Assembly (NCBI GenBank): GCA_951812755.1
Contig: OX638329.1
Span: 2,093,339-2,157,338, forward strand
From: an uncultured Latescibacterota bacterium
Lineage (GTDB): Bacteria; Latescibacterota; UBA2968
Direction of reading: 5' to 3'
Length of the DNA: 64,000 nucleotides
The position numbers and the translations under genes were made by a program. The notes under the pieces were generated by a model that was given only the letters and a program-made list of their open reading frames with translations, ran no database searches and was not told where the DNA came from. Positions 34,732 to 44,013 of this stretch are shown piece after piece; position 1 is the first letter of the stretch, and every line of letters starts with the position of its first letter.

Positions 34732-35207
34732 TCGCCGTCCGCGCTGCACAATTGAGTGATTTACCTCAGTTGGCTAAAATGAATAGCTGTCTCGTGGATG
34801 ACCAGGGTAGCGAGAATCCGTTTTCATTGAAAGAATACGAGGACCGGTTTCGCGAGTGGTTAGATACAAATATATGGACGGTAGATGTATTTCTACATGA
34901 TGGACAGGTAATAGGCTATTCTGTCTATCAAGAGCGTACTGACTACTATGATCCAAATGAGGCGGTAATTTATATCCGACAGTATTACATTAAACGCTCT
35001 CATCGTCGGCTTGGCATGGGTAAAGCAGCCTTCCAGATTCTGATAGACACGCGTTTTCCAACGGATGTTCAATCTATCGCCCTTGATGTCATGGCAACTA
35101 ACTCAGCAGGCCAGAGCTTTTGGAGACAGATGGGCTTTAATGAATATTTTATTTCTATGAAAAAGGAACTGAAACAAAAGCAACTCACAAGCCGCGTCAG
35201 AAGGTAA
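34725..35207 (+). CDS. GNAT family acetyltransferase
   Basis: The 160-aa protein has a GNAT core with YIKRSHRRLGMGKAAF near 88-103 (acetyl-CoA loop RRxGxGK) and a C-terminal SAGQSFWRQMGF (about 136-147). It starts within the last codons of the hydrolase fragment. The acceptor is unknown. No close similarity to the GNAT genes at 22023 and 28335 is apparent beyond the fold. Confidence 0.85.
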   Translation: MLIAVRAAQLSDLPQLAKMNSCLVDDQGSENPFSLKEYEDRFREWLDTNIWTVDVFLHDGQVIGYSVYQERTDYYDPNEAVIYIRQYYIKRSHRRLGMGKAAFQILIDTRFPTDVQSIALDVMATNSAGQSFWRQMGFNEYFISMKKELKQKQLTSRVRR

Positions 35208-35235
35208 TCTACCTAAAGTACCCTACCGAGAAATC

Positions 35236-36270
35236 ATGGATACGATACCCCGCATAATCAGGATAGAGGCCGATGATCCCTACTCTGCCGGCGTCCGTCT
35301 TGGCGAGAGCCTCGGCCGTAGTTTTGGTACCTACCTTGAAGACTACCTTGCTGCCCGAAGTCTGGCAGCGAAGAACTGCGCTAAGCCCTCGGAAACGCCT
35401 ACTGTAGCGTGGATCAATGCTCTACCCCAGCATATATGTGATAGATTTCGGGGCCTCTCTGAAGGGAGCGGAATATCGCTCGAGCGCATAGCATATTGGG
35501 GTTATCAGGAAATGGCACTCAGTCAGGGCTGTAGCAGTATCATCTGTCGGTCCGAAGACAAGGTCTGGATTGGTCACAACAACGATACCTTTGTACCCGA
35601 GCTATGGGGATACATCACCGTCTTGGAGATCAAGGGACGCATCCCAACCATGTGCTTCGGGCTTGCGGGAGATATATGGGCGACCGCTGGCATCAATAAA
35701 GCGAAGCTCTGGCTACATGTTGACCACTTGAAGGCGACTGATAAACCAGACAGTAGAAAAGTCATTCTACCGACGTATGGCTTCATCGTCGAAGCTCTGG
35801 AGACATGTGAAACCATTGATGATGTGCGGAGTCTCCTGAACAAAATTGACAGAACAGAAGGTATGATCCTGATCGCTGCGGATGGCAAAACAGATGAAGC
35901 AGCCATCTTTGAATGCTCATGTTCGAAATGGAGACTATCGAAAGTCAAAACAGATTGGGCCGTGAGAACAAACCACGCCGTTATAGGACGAGGGGGCAGG
36001 AAGACAGAAAAGCGACCACTCGACACATGGAGCAGATACAATCGCCTGGCGCAACTCCTCGAAAACACCTACAACAGCGGCAGGACCCCAACACCATCGG
36101 ACTTGAAGACATATCTCGCCGACGACGGAGTGGAGCGAAGAAGCGAGGCGTTCGCAACCGCGTATTCAGTCGTCGTGTGCCCCGCTACCAGCCAGACTGC
36201 GTTCACACTGGGCGGGCAACCAGCGGCCAGTTGTGGGAACTGGTCTCATATTGCGTGGCCGTGGCACTAA
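35236..36270 (+). CDS. C45-type autoproteolytic acyltransferase/hydrolase (Ntn fold)
   Basis: The 344-aa protein has the peptidase C45 (acyl-CoA:6-aminopenicillanic acid acyltransferase-like) pattern: an N-terminal propeptide-like part, then SQGCSSIIC with probable nucleophile C99, and WIGHNNDT (111-118). Self-cleavage before C99 would expose it as the N-terminal catalytic residue. The family hydrolyses or transfers acyl groups on amides, including lactams and bile-type conjugates. The substrate is unknown. The sequence spanning its 3' end recurs, degenerate, at 39017-39070 on the far side of permease 4. Confidence 0.78.
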   Translation: MDTIPRIIRIEADDPYSAGVRLGESLGRSFGTYLEDYLAARSLAAKNCAKPSETPTVAWINALPQHICDRFRGLSEGSGISLERIAYWGYQEMALSQGCSSIICRSEDKVWIGHNNDTFVPELWGYITVLEIKGRIPTMCFGLAGDIWATAGINKAKLWLHVDHLKATDKPDSRKVILPTYGFIVEALETCETIDDVRSLLNKIDRTEGMILIAADGKTDEAAIFECSCSKWRLSKVKTDWAVRTNHAVIGRGGRKTEKRPLDTWSRYNRLAQLLENTYNSGRTPTPSDLKTYLADDGVERRSEAFATAYSVVVCPATSQTAFTLGGQPAASCGNWSHIAWPWH

Positions 36271-36290
36271 GGACTTGTCAATGACTTGTC
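36234..36290 (+). repeat. Flank repeat, left copy (3' end of C45 gene)
   Basis: TGGGAACTGGTCTCATATTG and the following ~35 bases recur at 39017-39070 with a 6-base gap and a few substitutions. The inverted permease 4 and the second sigma-54 region lie between the copies. Confidence 0.8.
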
Positions 36291-36319
36291 AACAAAACGA
36301 GGTAACTACTTTAGTTGTT

Positions 36320-38716
36320 TTATTCGTACCGAAGCGCATCCACAGGGTTCGAACGCGCGGCTTTCAAAACGTGATAGCTCACCGTTAAAAGAGTCACAAA
36401 AAGAGTCAGAAATCCACTAATAGCGAATGCCCAGATTGGAAAAGATATATGGTATGCAAAATCGTTTAACCATTGCCTTACAGCATAATAGGCAATTGGC
36501 CATACACAAAGATTAGCCACCACAACCAACCTTACATACCCTCTAAAAAATAAAAAAACAACGTTCCAAATGGATGCTCCGAGAATCCTACGGATTCCTA
36601 TCTCTTTTATCCGTTTGTTCATAGCTAAAGCAGCAAGGCTAAAAATTCCAATACAAGCAATAAATATTGAAAATATAGAACCTGATCTACTTATCCTCCC
36701 CCAGCGTTCTTCCGCTCGATATTGGCTATCCAGGTCCTGGCCAAGAAAAGAGAATTGAAACGGGATATGCGGATTCAATTCTGTCCACTTTTTTTTCAGT
36801 AGATTCAAAGTATGTTGAATTTCTACAGGACTTATCCGCACATAAATATATTGGTATTGGTCGGGACGTCCCAACTCGAATACAGCAGGCTCAATCTGAT
36901 GGTGCAGAGAGCGAGAATGAAAGTCTCTGACAACACCCACAATTTGTCTATTGCTAAATTCTGGAAGCATTTTGCCTATAGGCGATGTCCACCCAAACTC
37001 TCTAACCAATGCCTCGTTTGCAATAATACTTCCATGCAAATCTGAATTCGGATCCTGGATAAATCCTCTTCCTTCACTTAATTCGATCCCAAGTGTTTCA
37101 ATAAAATTGGGAGCAACATCGAAAAATTGAACCTCAATCACAGACCCCTTGCACTTAACGTTCGTCGTCCAAATTAATCCTCCAAAGCGTACAAAAGATG
37201 CCGTAATGCCCAGAACACGGGGATAACGCGATAATTCAGATTGATAAACTGTATAAACATCTAACCTTTGCTCCTTATCCGGTTGGGATGCATCAATGAC
37301 CACGACTTGTTCGTCTTGAAAACCCCGATCTTTTGTTTTTAAATAATCTATCTGTTTAAAGGCGACAATCGCAAAAATGATTAGAAACGTTGATACTGAA
37401 AATTGGGTAGTTATCAGAGCTTTACTAAAAAAATTAGAGCCGCCAAGTTTCAAACTCCCTTTGAGCGTGTGAATTGGAGAATAGCCAGACAAAACGATTG
37501 AAGGATAACTGCCAGCAATTATTCCAATAAGAATAGATAGAACAACGAGAGAAACCATCACTTCACTGCCATAGTCCAGGACCAACTCTTTATTGGCGAC
37601 ACTGTTAAACAGTGGCAGAGCAAGTTCCGAGAATGCAATTCCGACAAATAGCCCAATAAGACTTAATAACAGTGCCTCTCCCCAAAATTGTTGCATAAGT
37701 TGCAATCTCTCTGCTCCCACAACCTTACGCACACCTATCTCTTTAATACGAGTAGAGGCTAAAGCCATAAAAATATTGGCAAAATTGATACAGGCAACCA
37801 ATAGAACACCGAGAGCGATTCCAAGAACTACAAATGAGAATATTCTGTCTCCTGTTGGCAATAATCCGCCACGGATGTCTGCATTCAAGTGAACATCGGA
37901 AAGAGGTTGTAAATCCAATTGAAGCGCATCATCGCTTAAAGCCAGCGCATCGTATTCTTGGTATTTTTGAATGGTTGATTGATAGTATTTTTGTATGAAC
38001 TCGGGAAATTTTGGGATGAGTTGCAAAGGATCGGCATTTTCCGATAGCAGTACGTATGATATGACTCTGGAACTTCCCCACAGTTCAGCATACCTTTCAT
38101 AATTTGGCTGCATTTCAAATGGCAAAAGAAAATCAAATTTTAAGCTCGAATTTTCAGGTATCTCCGATACGACACCTTTTACCACAAAATCGATATACTC
38201 TGCGTTTATCCTCACAGCGAGCGTCTTATCAATTGGATTTTCACGATCAAAATACTTATGAGCCATTCTTTGGCTAATTACTATTGATGCTCTATTATGG
38301 AGGGCTATTTTGTCTCCATTCAAAAAGGGAAATGAAAAAACTTCAAAAACATCAGGACCTGCAAAGAGCATATTTTCAACAAACATTTTGTCCCTATATT
38401 TTACAGCGCATTTTTCATCTCTAAATCTCCCGACTTTTTCTATTTCGGGAAAATCGCGCTTTAATGCAGCAGCCAGGGGCGTTGGAACGCGTGCATAATT
38501 TCTTATTTCTCCATTAGGGTTCTTTCTGATCTCATAGATACGATAAATTCGATCCAGGTTCTCGTGAAATGTATCGTATGTCCACTCGTTGTGAATGTAC
38601 CGAAAGGTCAAAATGCAAAAGGCAATTCCTATTGCCAGGCCGAGGATGTTAGTGCAAGAATAGACTTTTTGTCTCCAAAGATGGCGAAGTGCAACTACCA
38701 GGTAATTCTTGAGCAT
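36320..38716 (-). CDS. FtsX/MacB-like ABC transporter permease (paralogue 4)
   Basis: The 798-aa protein is the only permease of the six on the minus strand; it starts behind GGGAG. Plan: ALRHLWRQKVYSCTN leader, TM1, MacB_PCD domain, FtsX core 1 near 290-420 (EIGVRKVVGAE), second extracytoplasmic part, FtsX core 2 near 680-798 (EIGIRRILGAS), ending NPVDALRYE. It converges with the C45 gene and lies between two copies of that gene's 3' end, so it was probably brought in or inverted by recombination. A 6-bp dyad (38757-38782) lies ~40 bases before its start. Confidence 0.87.
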   Translation of the reverse strand: MLKNYLVVALRHLWRQKVYSCTNILGLAIGIAFCILTFRYIHNEWTYDTFHENLDRIYRIYEIRKNPNGEIRNYARVPTPLAAALKRDFPEIEKVGRFRDEKCAVKYRDKMFVENMLFAGPDVFEVFSFPFLNGDKIALHNRASIVISQRMAHKYFDRENPIDKTLAVRINAEYIDFVVKGVVSEIPENSSLKFDFLLPFEMQPNYERYAELWGSSRVISYVLLSENADPLQLIPKFPEFIQKYYQSTIQKYQEYDALALSDDALQLDLQPLSDVHLNADIRGGLLPTGDRIFSFVVLGIALGVLLVACINFANIFMALASTRIKEIGVRKVVGAERLQLMQQFWGEALLLSLIGLFVGIAFSELALPLFNSVANKELVLDYGSEVMVSLVVLSILIGIIAGSYPSIVLSGYSPIHTLKGSLKLGGSNFFSKALITTQFSVSTFLIIFAIVAFKQIDYLKTKDRGFQDEQVVVIDASQPDKEQRLDVYTVYQSELSRYPRVLGITASFVRFGGLIWTTNVKCKGSVIEVQFFDVAPNFIETLGIELSEGRGFIQDPNSDLHGSIIANEALVREFGWTSPIGKMLPEFSNRQIVGVVRDFHSRSLHHQIEPAVFELGRPDQYQYIYVRISPVEIQHTLNLLKKKWTELNPHIPFQFSFLGQDLDSQYRAEERWGRISRSGSIFSIFIACIGIFSLAALAMNKRIKEIGIRRILGASIWNVVFLFFRGYVRLVVVANLCVWPIAYYAVRQWLNDFAYHISFPIWAFAISGFLTLFVTLLTVSYHVLKAARSNPVDALRYE

Positions 38717-38756
38717 GATCTAACTCCCTATATGTATCAGTAATATCTACAATAAA

Positions 38757-38782
38757 GACACTCACGGAATGCTGAAAGTGTC
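38757..38782. promoter_or_regulatory. Inverted repeat upstream of permease 4
   Basis: GACACT and AGTGTC are separated by 14 bases. The half-sites recall the GGACAC half-sites of the sigma-54 upstream elements. It may be an operator for the minus-strand permease gene; only weak evidence. Confidence 0.3.
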
Positions 38783-38810
38783 GGTTTGTACCTCGATATA
38801 GTAAATTTTA

Positions 38811-38840
38811 AAAGGACCGGACGACCCGGTCCCTTTTTTT
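38811..38840. terminator. Bidirectional terminator-like hairpin between divergent genes
   Basis: Stem GGACCGG/CCGGTCC with T runs on both sides (TTTTTTT on +, TTTT on -). It lies between divergently transcribed genes where a terminator has no evident job, so it is probably left from an earlier gene order or insulates the two promoters. Confidence 0.75.
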
Positions 38841-38888
38841 AAAACCGTGTAATTTCTGTACTCACCCACAACATTTGAATGCTCCTGA

Positions 38889-38927
38889 GTGTTCATTTTC
38901 GGACACCACTGTATCAAAATCGGACAC
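38889..38927 (+). promoter_or_regulatory. Two upstream activator-like inverted repeats (second copy)
   Basis: GTGTTCATTTTCGGACAC (38889-38906) and CTGTATCAAAATCGGACAC (38909-38927). The first dyad is identical and the second differs at one base from 13864-13902; the distance to the promoter is the same. Confidence 0.68.
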
Positions 38928-38990
38928 TTTTTAAGACGTCAATTTCAGGTAATTTTCGTAACTTGTTGTAATATCAATACTTGACTTTTT

Positions 38991-39005
38991 CGGCACAGTT
39001 TTTGC
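38991..39005 (+). promoter_or_regulatory. Sigma-54 (-24/-12) promoter (second copy)
   Basis: CGGCACAGTTTTTGC has GG and GC exactly 12 bases apart. Predicted start is near 39017, about 67 bases before the permease ATG at 39084. It would drive permeases 5 and 6. Confidence 0.8.
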
Positions 39006-39016
39006 TTTAATATTAT

Positions 39017-39070
39017 TTGGGAACTGGTCTCATATTGCGTGACACTAAGGGCTTTCCAATGATTTGTCAA
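39017..39070 (+). repeat. Flank repeat, right copy (relic of C45 gene 3' end)
   Basis: Matches 36234-36290: the first 24 bases are identical, then comes a 6-base deletion, then about 24 of 29 bases match. It is non-coding here and forms the leader of permease 5. Confidence 0.8.
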
Positions 39071-39083
39071 TGGAGGCTTCTCC

Positions 39084-41471
39084 ATGTGGAAAAATTATCT
39101 CACCATAATCATACGAAACATCCGCAATCACAAACTTTATTCATTGATTAACATAGTCGGACTATCGGTGGGCTTGACGAGTTGTGGCCTGATCCTCCTG
39201 TGGATACAGCATGAGACAAAATATGATCAACACCATCTCAACGGCGACCGCATTTACAGAGTATTGAGACAGGTCAAAAATAAAACGTCCGGGGATTCCT
39301 ACTTCAGCAATGGCACACTGGGACCCTTAGGCCCTGCTCTCAAAGCCGACTTCCCCGAAATCGAGGCGATGACCCGAACCTATACCGGTTCTTCCTGGGT
39401 TCAGTACAAAGATAAGGGATTCCGTGAGAGATTCTGGGTTGCTGATAGTAGTTTTTTGGACGTGTTCACATTTCCTTTGCTCAAGGGCGATCGCCAGGCT
39501 CTGCTGAAACATCCTAATTCTGTAGTTATTACGGAAACCACTGCACGAAAGTATTTTGGTAGCGAGGATCCCATCGGCAAAGTGATTACTGTAGAAGATC
39601 GTTACACAGGGGGAAATTATGAGATTGTAGGCATCTTAAAAGATTTGCCGCGTCATTCAACACTTCGATTCGGCTTTTTGACGTTTACTGTTTCTTCTTC
39701 TACGTTTATGCAACATGTTTGGGAAGTATGGCGCAAATCTTCCTTTCGCCCTGTCAAAACTTATCTATTGCTTTCTGAAGACACTTCCTCCGCTGATTTA
39801 GAGCGTAAGTTACCGGACTTTACCAGCCGCTACTTTGATCCCGAAACGCGTGCAAACACAACGTATCACCTGCAACCTTTTCGCCGGATCTATCTCTACT
39901 CACGTTCAGACTACGGTATAGCAGGTGGTGGAGACATTACTTATGTCTATTTATTTTCTGCGATCGGTACTCTGATTCTCCTCATCGCGTGTGCGAACTT
40001 TATGAATTTAGCAACAGCGCGTTCAGCCAAAAGAGCAAGAGAAGTGGGCATTCGCAAAACCGTCGGCGCACATAAACTTCAATTAATCAACCAATTCTTC
40101 GGTGAATCGCTATTCATATCACTCTTATCTTTGCTGTTTTCAATTTCACTGATTGAGCTTGTCCTGCCAGCATTCGAACAATTTGTGGGTGTTGACTTGA
40201 GTTTTGGCGTCTCTGACCTCCTCATAATGATCGTCCTTACCGTGCTAATGGGATTACTCGCTGGAAGCTATCCCGCTTTCTTCTTATCGAGTTTTCAACC
40301 CGTACAGGTATTAAGCGGCAAGGACTCAAACGCCTTAAAAGGTGTTCGCGTACGAGAGATCCTGATCGTCTTTCAATTCTGTGTGTCTATCGCCCTCATA
40401 ATTTGCACTGGCGTGGTCTATCAGCAACTGAGTTACATCAAAAATAAAAAACTTGGCTTCAACAAAGAGATGGTGGTCATGATGCCACTATTTGCAAGAG
40501 ACCGTTCCCTCACAAGTAAGTATGAATTGATCAAGCAGGAATTTCTCAAACACCCCAATATTCACCGGGCAGCCGCATCTCAGATGACACTTGGGTATGG
40601 CGCGGAAGGTGAGCTTGTCCTGCCAGAAGGGATTGATGGCGAAGAGGTCAGAATGAGGCGTCTGGTTGTAGATGAAGACTTTTTGGACACATTCGAAATC
40701 GATGTGATAGCCGGAAGAAACCTGAATAAGGATATTGCAAGCGACTCGACCAACGCGTTTATTCTCAATGAGACGGCTGTTAAAAGACTTGGGTGGAGAG
40801 ATCCTGTTGGAAAGCAATTTACCTGGCCTCTTACTGGTCGTCACGGAACAGTAATCGGGGTCGTGCGCGATTTCCATCTGCGGCCTCTTCACGAAGAGAT
40901 AGAGCCAATTTTTATATGCAAATGGCAAGATAAATGGAACTGGCTATCACTCAAAATTGGACCGGAGAGCGTCTCATCAACAATGGATTTCATGGAATCA
41001 AAGTGGAAGCAATTCATCCCTAACCGACCTTTTGAAAGCTGGTTTCTAAACGAATATCTCGAAGGATTTTATCTAAAGGAAATCAATATATTCAATGTCC
41101 TTGAAATCTTCACGCTTCTCGCTTTGTTTGTCGCTTGTATGGGATTGTTTGGCCTTGCAAATTTCAGTGTCGAACAAAGAATCAAAGAAATCGGAATCCG
41201 CAAAGTACTGGGTGCAAATCTCGTAGATATTTTTACATTGCTTTCAAAAGAGTTCCTGAAGTTAATCGCGGTCGCTTATGTATTGGCACTTCCCCTCGCT
41301 TATTATGCCGGGGAAGAATGGCTACAAAGTTTTGCATACCGAATAAATCAGAGCAGCCTTGTTTTTATTATCGGAGCAGCCTCGGGCATCATTGTCACCC
41401 TATTAATCGTAGGCTATCAAGCTGGCAAAGCCTGGGCTGAAGACCCGGTTAAAATGCTCCGTCAGGAGTAA
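39084..41471 (+). CDS. FtsX/MacB-like ABC transporter permease (paralogue 5)
   Basis: The 795-aa protein starts behind TGGAGG. Plan: IIRNIRNHKLYSLIN leader, TM1, MacB_PCD domain, FtsX core 1 near 290-420 (EVGIRKTVGAH), second extracytoplasmic part, FtsX core 2 near 670-795 (EIGIRKVLGAN), ending EDPVKMLRQE, a variant of the usual NPVDALRYE. It is expected to be sigma-54 controlled. Together with paralogue 6 (52 bases downstream) it may form a heterodimeric permease; no ATPase gene is present. Confidence 0.88.
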   Translation: MWKNYLTIIIRNIRNHKLYSLINIVGLSVGLTSCGLILLWIQHETKYDQHHLNGDRIYRVLRQVKNKTSGDSYFSNGTLGPLGPALKADFPEIEAMTRTYTGSSWVQYKDKGFRERFWVADSSFLDVFTFPLLKGDRQALLKHPNSVVITETTARKYFGSEDPIGKVITVEDRYTGGNYEIVGILKDLPRHSTLRFGFLTFTVSSSTFMQHVWEVWRKSSFRPVKTYLLLSEDTSSADLERKLPDFTSRYFDPETRANTTYHLQPFRRIYLYSRSDYGIAGGGDITYVYLFSAIGTLILLIACANFMNLATARSAKRAREVGIRKTVGAHKLQLINQFFGESLFISLLSLLFSISLIELVLPAFEQFVGVDLSFGVSDLLIMIVLTVLMGLLAGSYPAFFLSSFQPVQVLSGKDSNALKGVRVREILIVFQFCVSIALIICTGVVYQQLSYIKNKKLGFNKEMVVMMPLFARDRSLTSKYELIKQEFLKHPNIHRAAASQMTLGYGAEGELVLPEGIDGEEVRMRRLVVDEDFLDTFEIDVIAGRNLNKDIASDSTNAFILNETAVKRLGWRDPVGKQFTWPLTGRHGTVIGVVRDFHLRPLHEEIEPIFICKWQDKWNWLSLKIGPESVSSTMDFMESKWKQFIPNRPFESWFLNEYLEGFYLKEINIFNVLEIFTLLALFVACMGLFGLANFSVEQRIKEIGIRKVLGANLVDIFTLLSKEFLKLIAVAYVLALPLAYYAGEEWLQSFAYRINQSSLVFIIGAASGIIVTLLIVGYQAGKAWAEDPVKMLRQE

Positions 41472-41523
41472 ATGACGACCCACAACATTTGACTATACTT
41501 TTTAAAACGCAGAGGGCGCATTA

Positions 41524-44013
41524 ATGTTCAAAAACTATCTCGTCATCGCGATTCGCAATTTGCTCAAATACAAAATGTACTCAGCGATCAATATTGTTGG
41601 ACTGGGTATTGGCATCGGGTGTGTCATATTGATCGGTCTGTTTGTACAAAACGAGTTGGCCGTTAATACACAATATCCACATATAGATCGCTTATATCGG
41701 GTCATTGGTGAGTATCGATCAGAAAATGGTCAGAAAACATACGACTGGCGCATTTCGGGTGCAGTAGGTCCCACTTTGGCACGCGATTTTCCAGAGGTTG
41801 AAATCTCCACACGCACAATGCTTCGCCAAGCCTGGGTGCAGCATGAGGAGAAAGTCTTGAATCGGGTATTTTGTCTCGCAGACCCGAATTGTCTGGATAT
41901 GTTTAACTTTCCAATGATACAGGGTGACAAGTCCGCTCTTTTACAGCAGAATTCTGTTTTTATCACCGAGTCTATGGCGCACGATTACTTTGGCGATCAA
42001 GACCCCATCGGCAAAGTGCTTACGGTCGAAAGTGGCTTTATTGGAGGCGATTATATTGTCGCAGGTGTACTTAAAAATTTGCCCAGGCGATCTTCGATTC
42101 GTTTTGACATGCTTTCAGCCTCTGTCACGCCTTATTTCCTTTCTGAATATTGGAATGCCTATTTGCCAACAGCACATTGGCGAGGCTCAATCACGGTCCA
42201 CGTACGGCTAAAAGAAAACACATCGGTTGAAAAATTGGCTTTAAAAATACCCGCAATGGTGGAACAGTATATGGGACCGGAAATGGTAGCACGCACGACG
42301 TATCACTTCCAGCCCATGGATGAAGTGCATTTGTACTCGCGACGCGATTATGGACTTCAGGACGTATTCGACCTTGAAGGGCCAGTGACGTATGGCAATA
42401 TTGCACATGTTTATGCTGCGTCTGCTACAGCCATTCTCATTTTTTTAATTGCGGGCATCAACTTCATCAATTTGACCACAGCCCGATCAGCTAACCGGGC
42501 ACGCGAGGTGGGGTTGCGAAAAGTGGTCGGCGCGCATCGAGGACAACTCGCTTTACAATTTTTGGCCGAGTCAGTGATTTTCTCTGTATTGAGTTTGATT
42601 TTGGGGTTAGTTGTTGTTTCTGATTTCTTACCACATTTCAACGACTATACGGGTAATTTTTTGACATTGGATATCACGAGCAATATGGTGCTTGCTCTGG
42701 TTGGATTATCTCTGATAACAGGGCTTCTTACGGGGATTTATCCAGCATTTCTTTTATCGCGGTTTCGGCCTGTTGAAGTGCTCAAAGGCACACTCGCAGC
42801 AGGTGCTCGCGGTGGGTTATTGCGCAAAGTGCTGGTGGTTTTTCAGTTTAGCACATCTATTGCACTGATTGTGATCACATTGGTTGTGTTTAATCAAATG
42901 TCGTATATCCAGAACAAAGACCTGGGATTTGACAAAGAGTACGTCATTGAGTCTGGTCTTTTGTGGGAATCTCGCAACTCCCGTTTGCGTGAAGATCGCT
43001 TGTGGGAACGGTACAATGTTGTCAAAGATGCGTTTTTGCAGCATCCCAATATTACGGCTGCAACGATTTCGCGTTCTTCACACGGACGCACTGCGCCACA
43101 AGCGACTTTTAGTGCTTATGAACCGGGCAAAGAAGAATTGCGTATGGGCAGAAATGAAGTGGATGAAGATTTCCTGAGTTTCTTCAATATTGAGCTTGTT
43201 GCGGGCCGAGACTTTTCAAAAGACGCAGCGAAAAGGTATGATTCGGAATCTTATGTGCCCCGAGATCAGTTGGACCAATTGAAGGTTCACGGCCAGGCAG
43301 AATACATCCTCAATGAAACCGCTGTTAAAATGCTGGGCTGGACAGACCCCATTAGCAAACCATTTGGTGTGAAGGGGCGAAGACCAGGGCGTGTTATAGG
43401 CGTAGTTAAAGATTTTCACTCGCGCACATTGCACGAGCCACTGGGGCCCATGGTTTTATATGCAAATAACGCGGTACCCAAGACACTTTACCTGAAGATA
43501 AACTCTCAAAATCTCAATGAAACCGTTGCACATATGGAAAAGGTATGGAAACATTTTTTGCCCATTCGCCCTTTTGCCTACACGTTTATGGATGACAATC
43601 TGAATCAGCGATATACCCAAGAGCGACAGTTGAGCCACGCGATAAGCGTTTTTGTTGCTCTGGCTATTTTTGTTGCCTGTTTGGGACTATTGGGGCTGGT
43701 TTCATTTTTGACCGAACAGCGCAAAAAGGAAGTGGGCATTCGCAAGGTGTTGGGTGCATCTGCGAGTCTTATTGTAGGACTGTTTTTGAAAGAATTTATT
43801 CGTTTGGCGTTGGTGTCATGTTTATTGGCATGGCCGATTGCCTATTGGGCAACCAATGAATGGTTACAGAACTTTGCCTATCGCATTGAGATTTCGGCAC
43901 TGCCATTTTTAATTGGTGGTGTGTTTATGGTTGCCTTGACAACAATAACAGTAGCGTATAAGGTCATCAAAACAGCCCAGGCAAATCCAATAGAGACCTT
44001 GCGGCATGAATAA
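41524..44013 (+). CDS. FtsX/MacB-like ABC transporter permease (paralogue 6)
   Basis: At 829 aa this is the longest of the six. It has an AIRNLLKYKMYSAIN leader, TM1, MacB_PCD domain, FtsX core 1 near 300-430 (EVGLRKVVGAH), a longer second extracytoplasmic part, FtsX core 2 near 710-829 (EVGIRKVLGAS), ending ANPIETLRHE. Bases 41479-41492 upstream (CCCACAACATTTGA) also occur at 38865-38878 before the sigma-54 elements. The GrpB gene overlaps its last 8 bases. Confidence 0.88.
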   Translation: MFKNYLVIAIRNLLKYKMYSAINIVGLGIGIGCVILIGLFVQNELAVNTQYPHIDRLYRVIGEYRSENGQKTYDWRISGAVGPTLARDFPEVEISTRTMLRQAWVQHEEKVLNRVFCLADPNCLDMFNFPMIQGDKSALLQQNSVFITESMAHDYFGDQDPIGKVLTVESGFIGGDYIVAGVLKNLPRRSSIRFDMLSASVTPYFLSEYWNAYLPTAHWRGSITVHVRLKENTSVEKLALKIPAMVEQYMGPEMVARTTYHFQPMDEVHLYSRRDYGLQDVFDLEGPVTYGNIAHVYAASATAILIFLIAGINFINLTTARSANRAREVGLRKVVGAHRGQLALQFLAESVIFSVLSLILGLVVVSDFLPHFNDYTGNFLTLDITSNMVLALVGLSLITGLLTGIYPAFLLSRFRPVEVLKGTLAAGARGGLLRKVLVVFQFSTSIALIVITLVVFNQMSYIQNKDLGFDKEYVIESGLLWESRNSRLREDRLWERYNVVKDAFLQHPNITAATISRSSHGRTAPQATFSAYEPGKEELRMGRNEVDEDFLSFFNIELVAGRDFSKDAAKRYDSESYVPRDQLDQLKVHGQAEYILNETAVKMLGWTDPISKPFGVKGRRPGRVIGVVKDFHSRTLHEPLGPMVLYANNAVPKTLYLKINSQNLNETVAHMEKVWKHFLPIRPFAYTFMDDNLNQRYTQERQLSHAISVFVALAIFVACLGLLGLVSFLTEQRKKEVGIRKVLGASASLIVGLFLKEFIRLALVSCLLAWPIAYWATNEWLQNFAYRIEISALPFLIGGVFMVALTTITVAYKVIKTAQANPIETLRHE

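Noticed and set aside
20421-36270. Integron cassette array
   Set aside because: Many small same-strand genes (Nudix, GNAT, APH, toxin-antitoxin) suggested it, but I found no attC-like imperfect dyads between them and no integrase gene.
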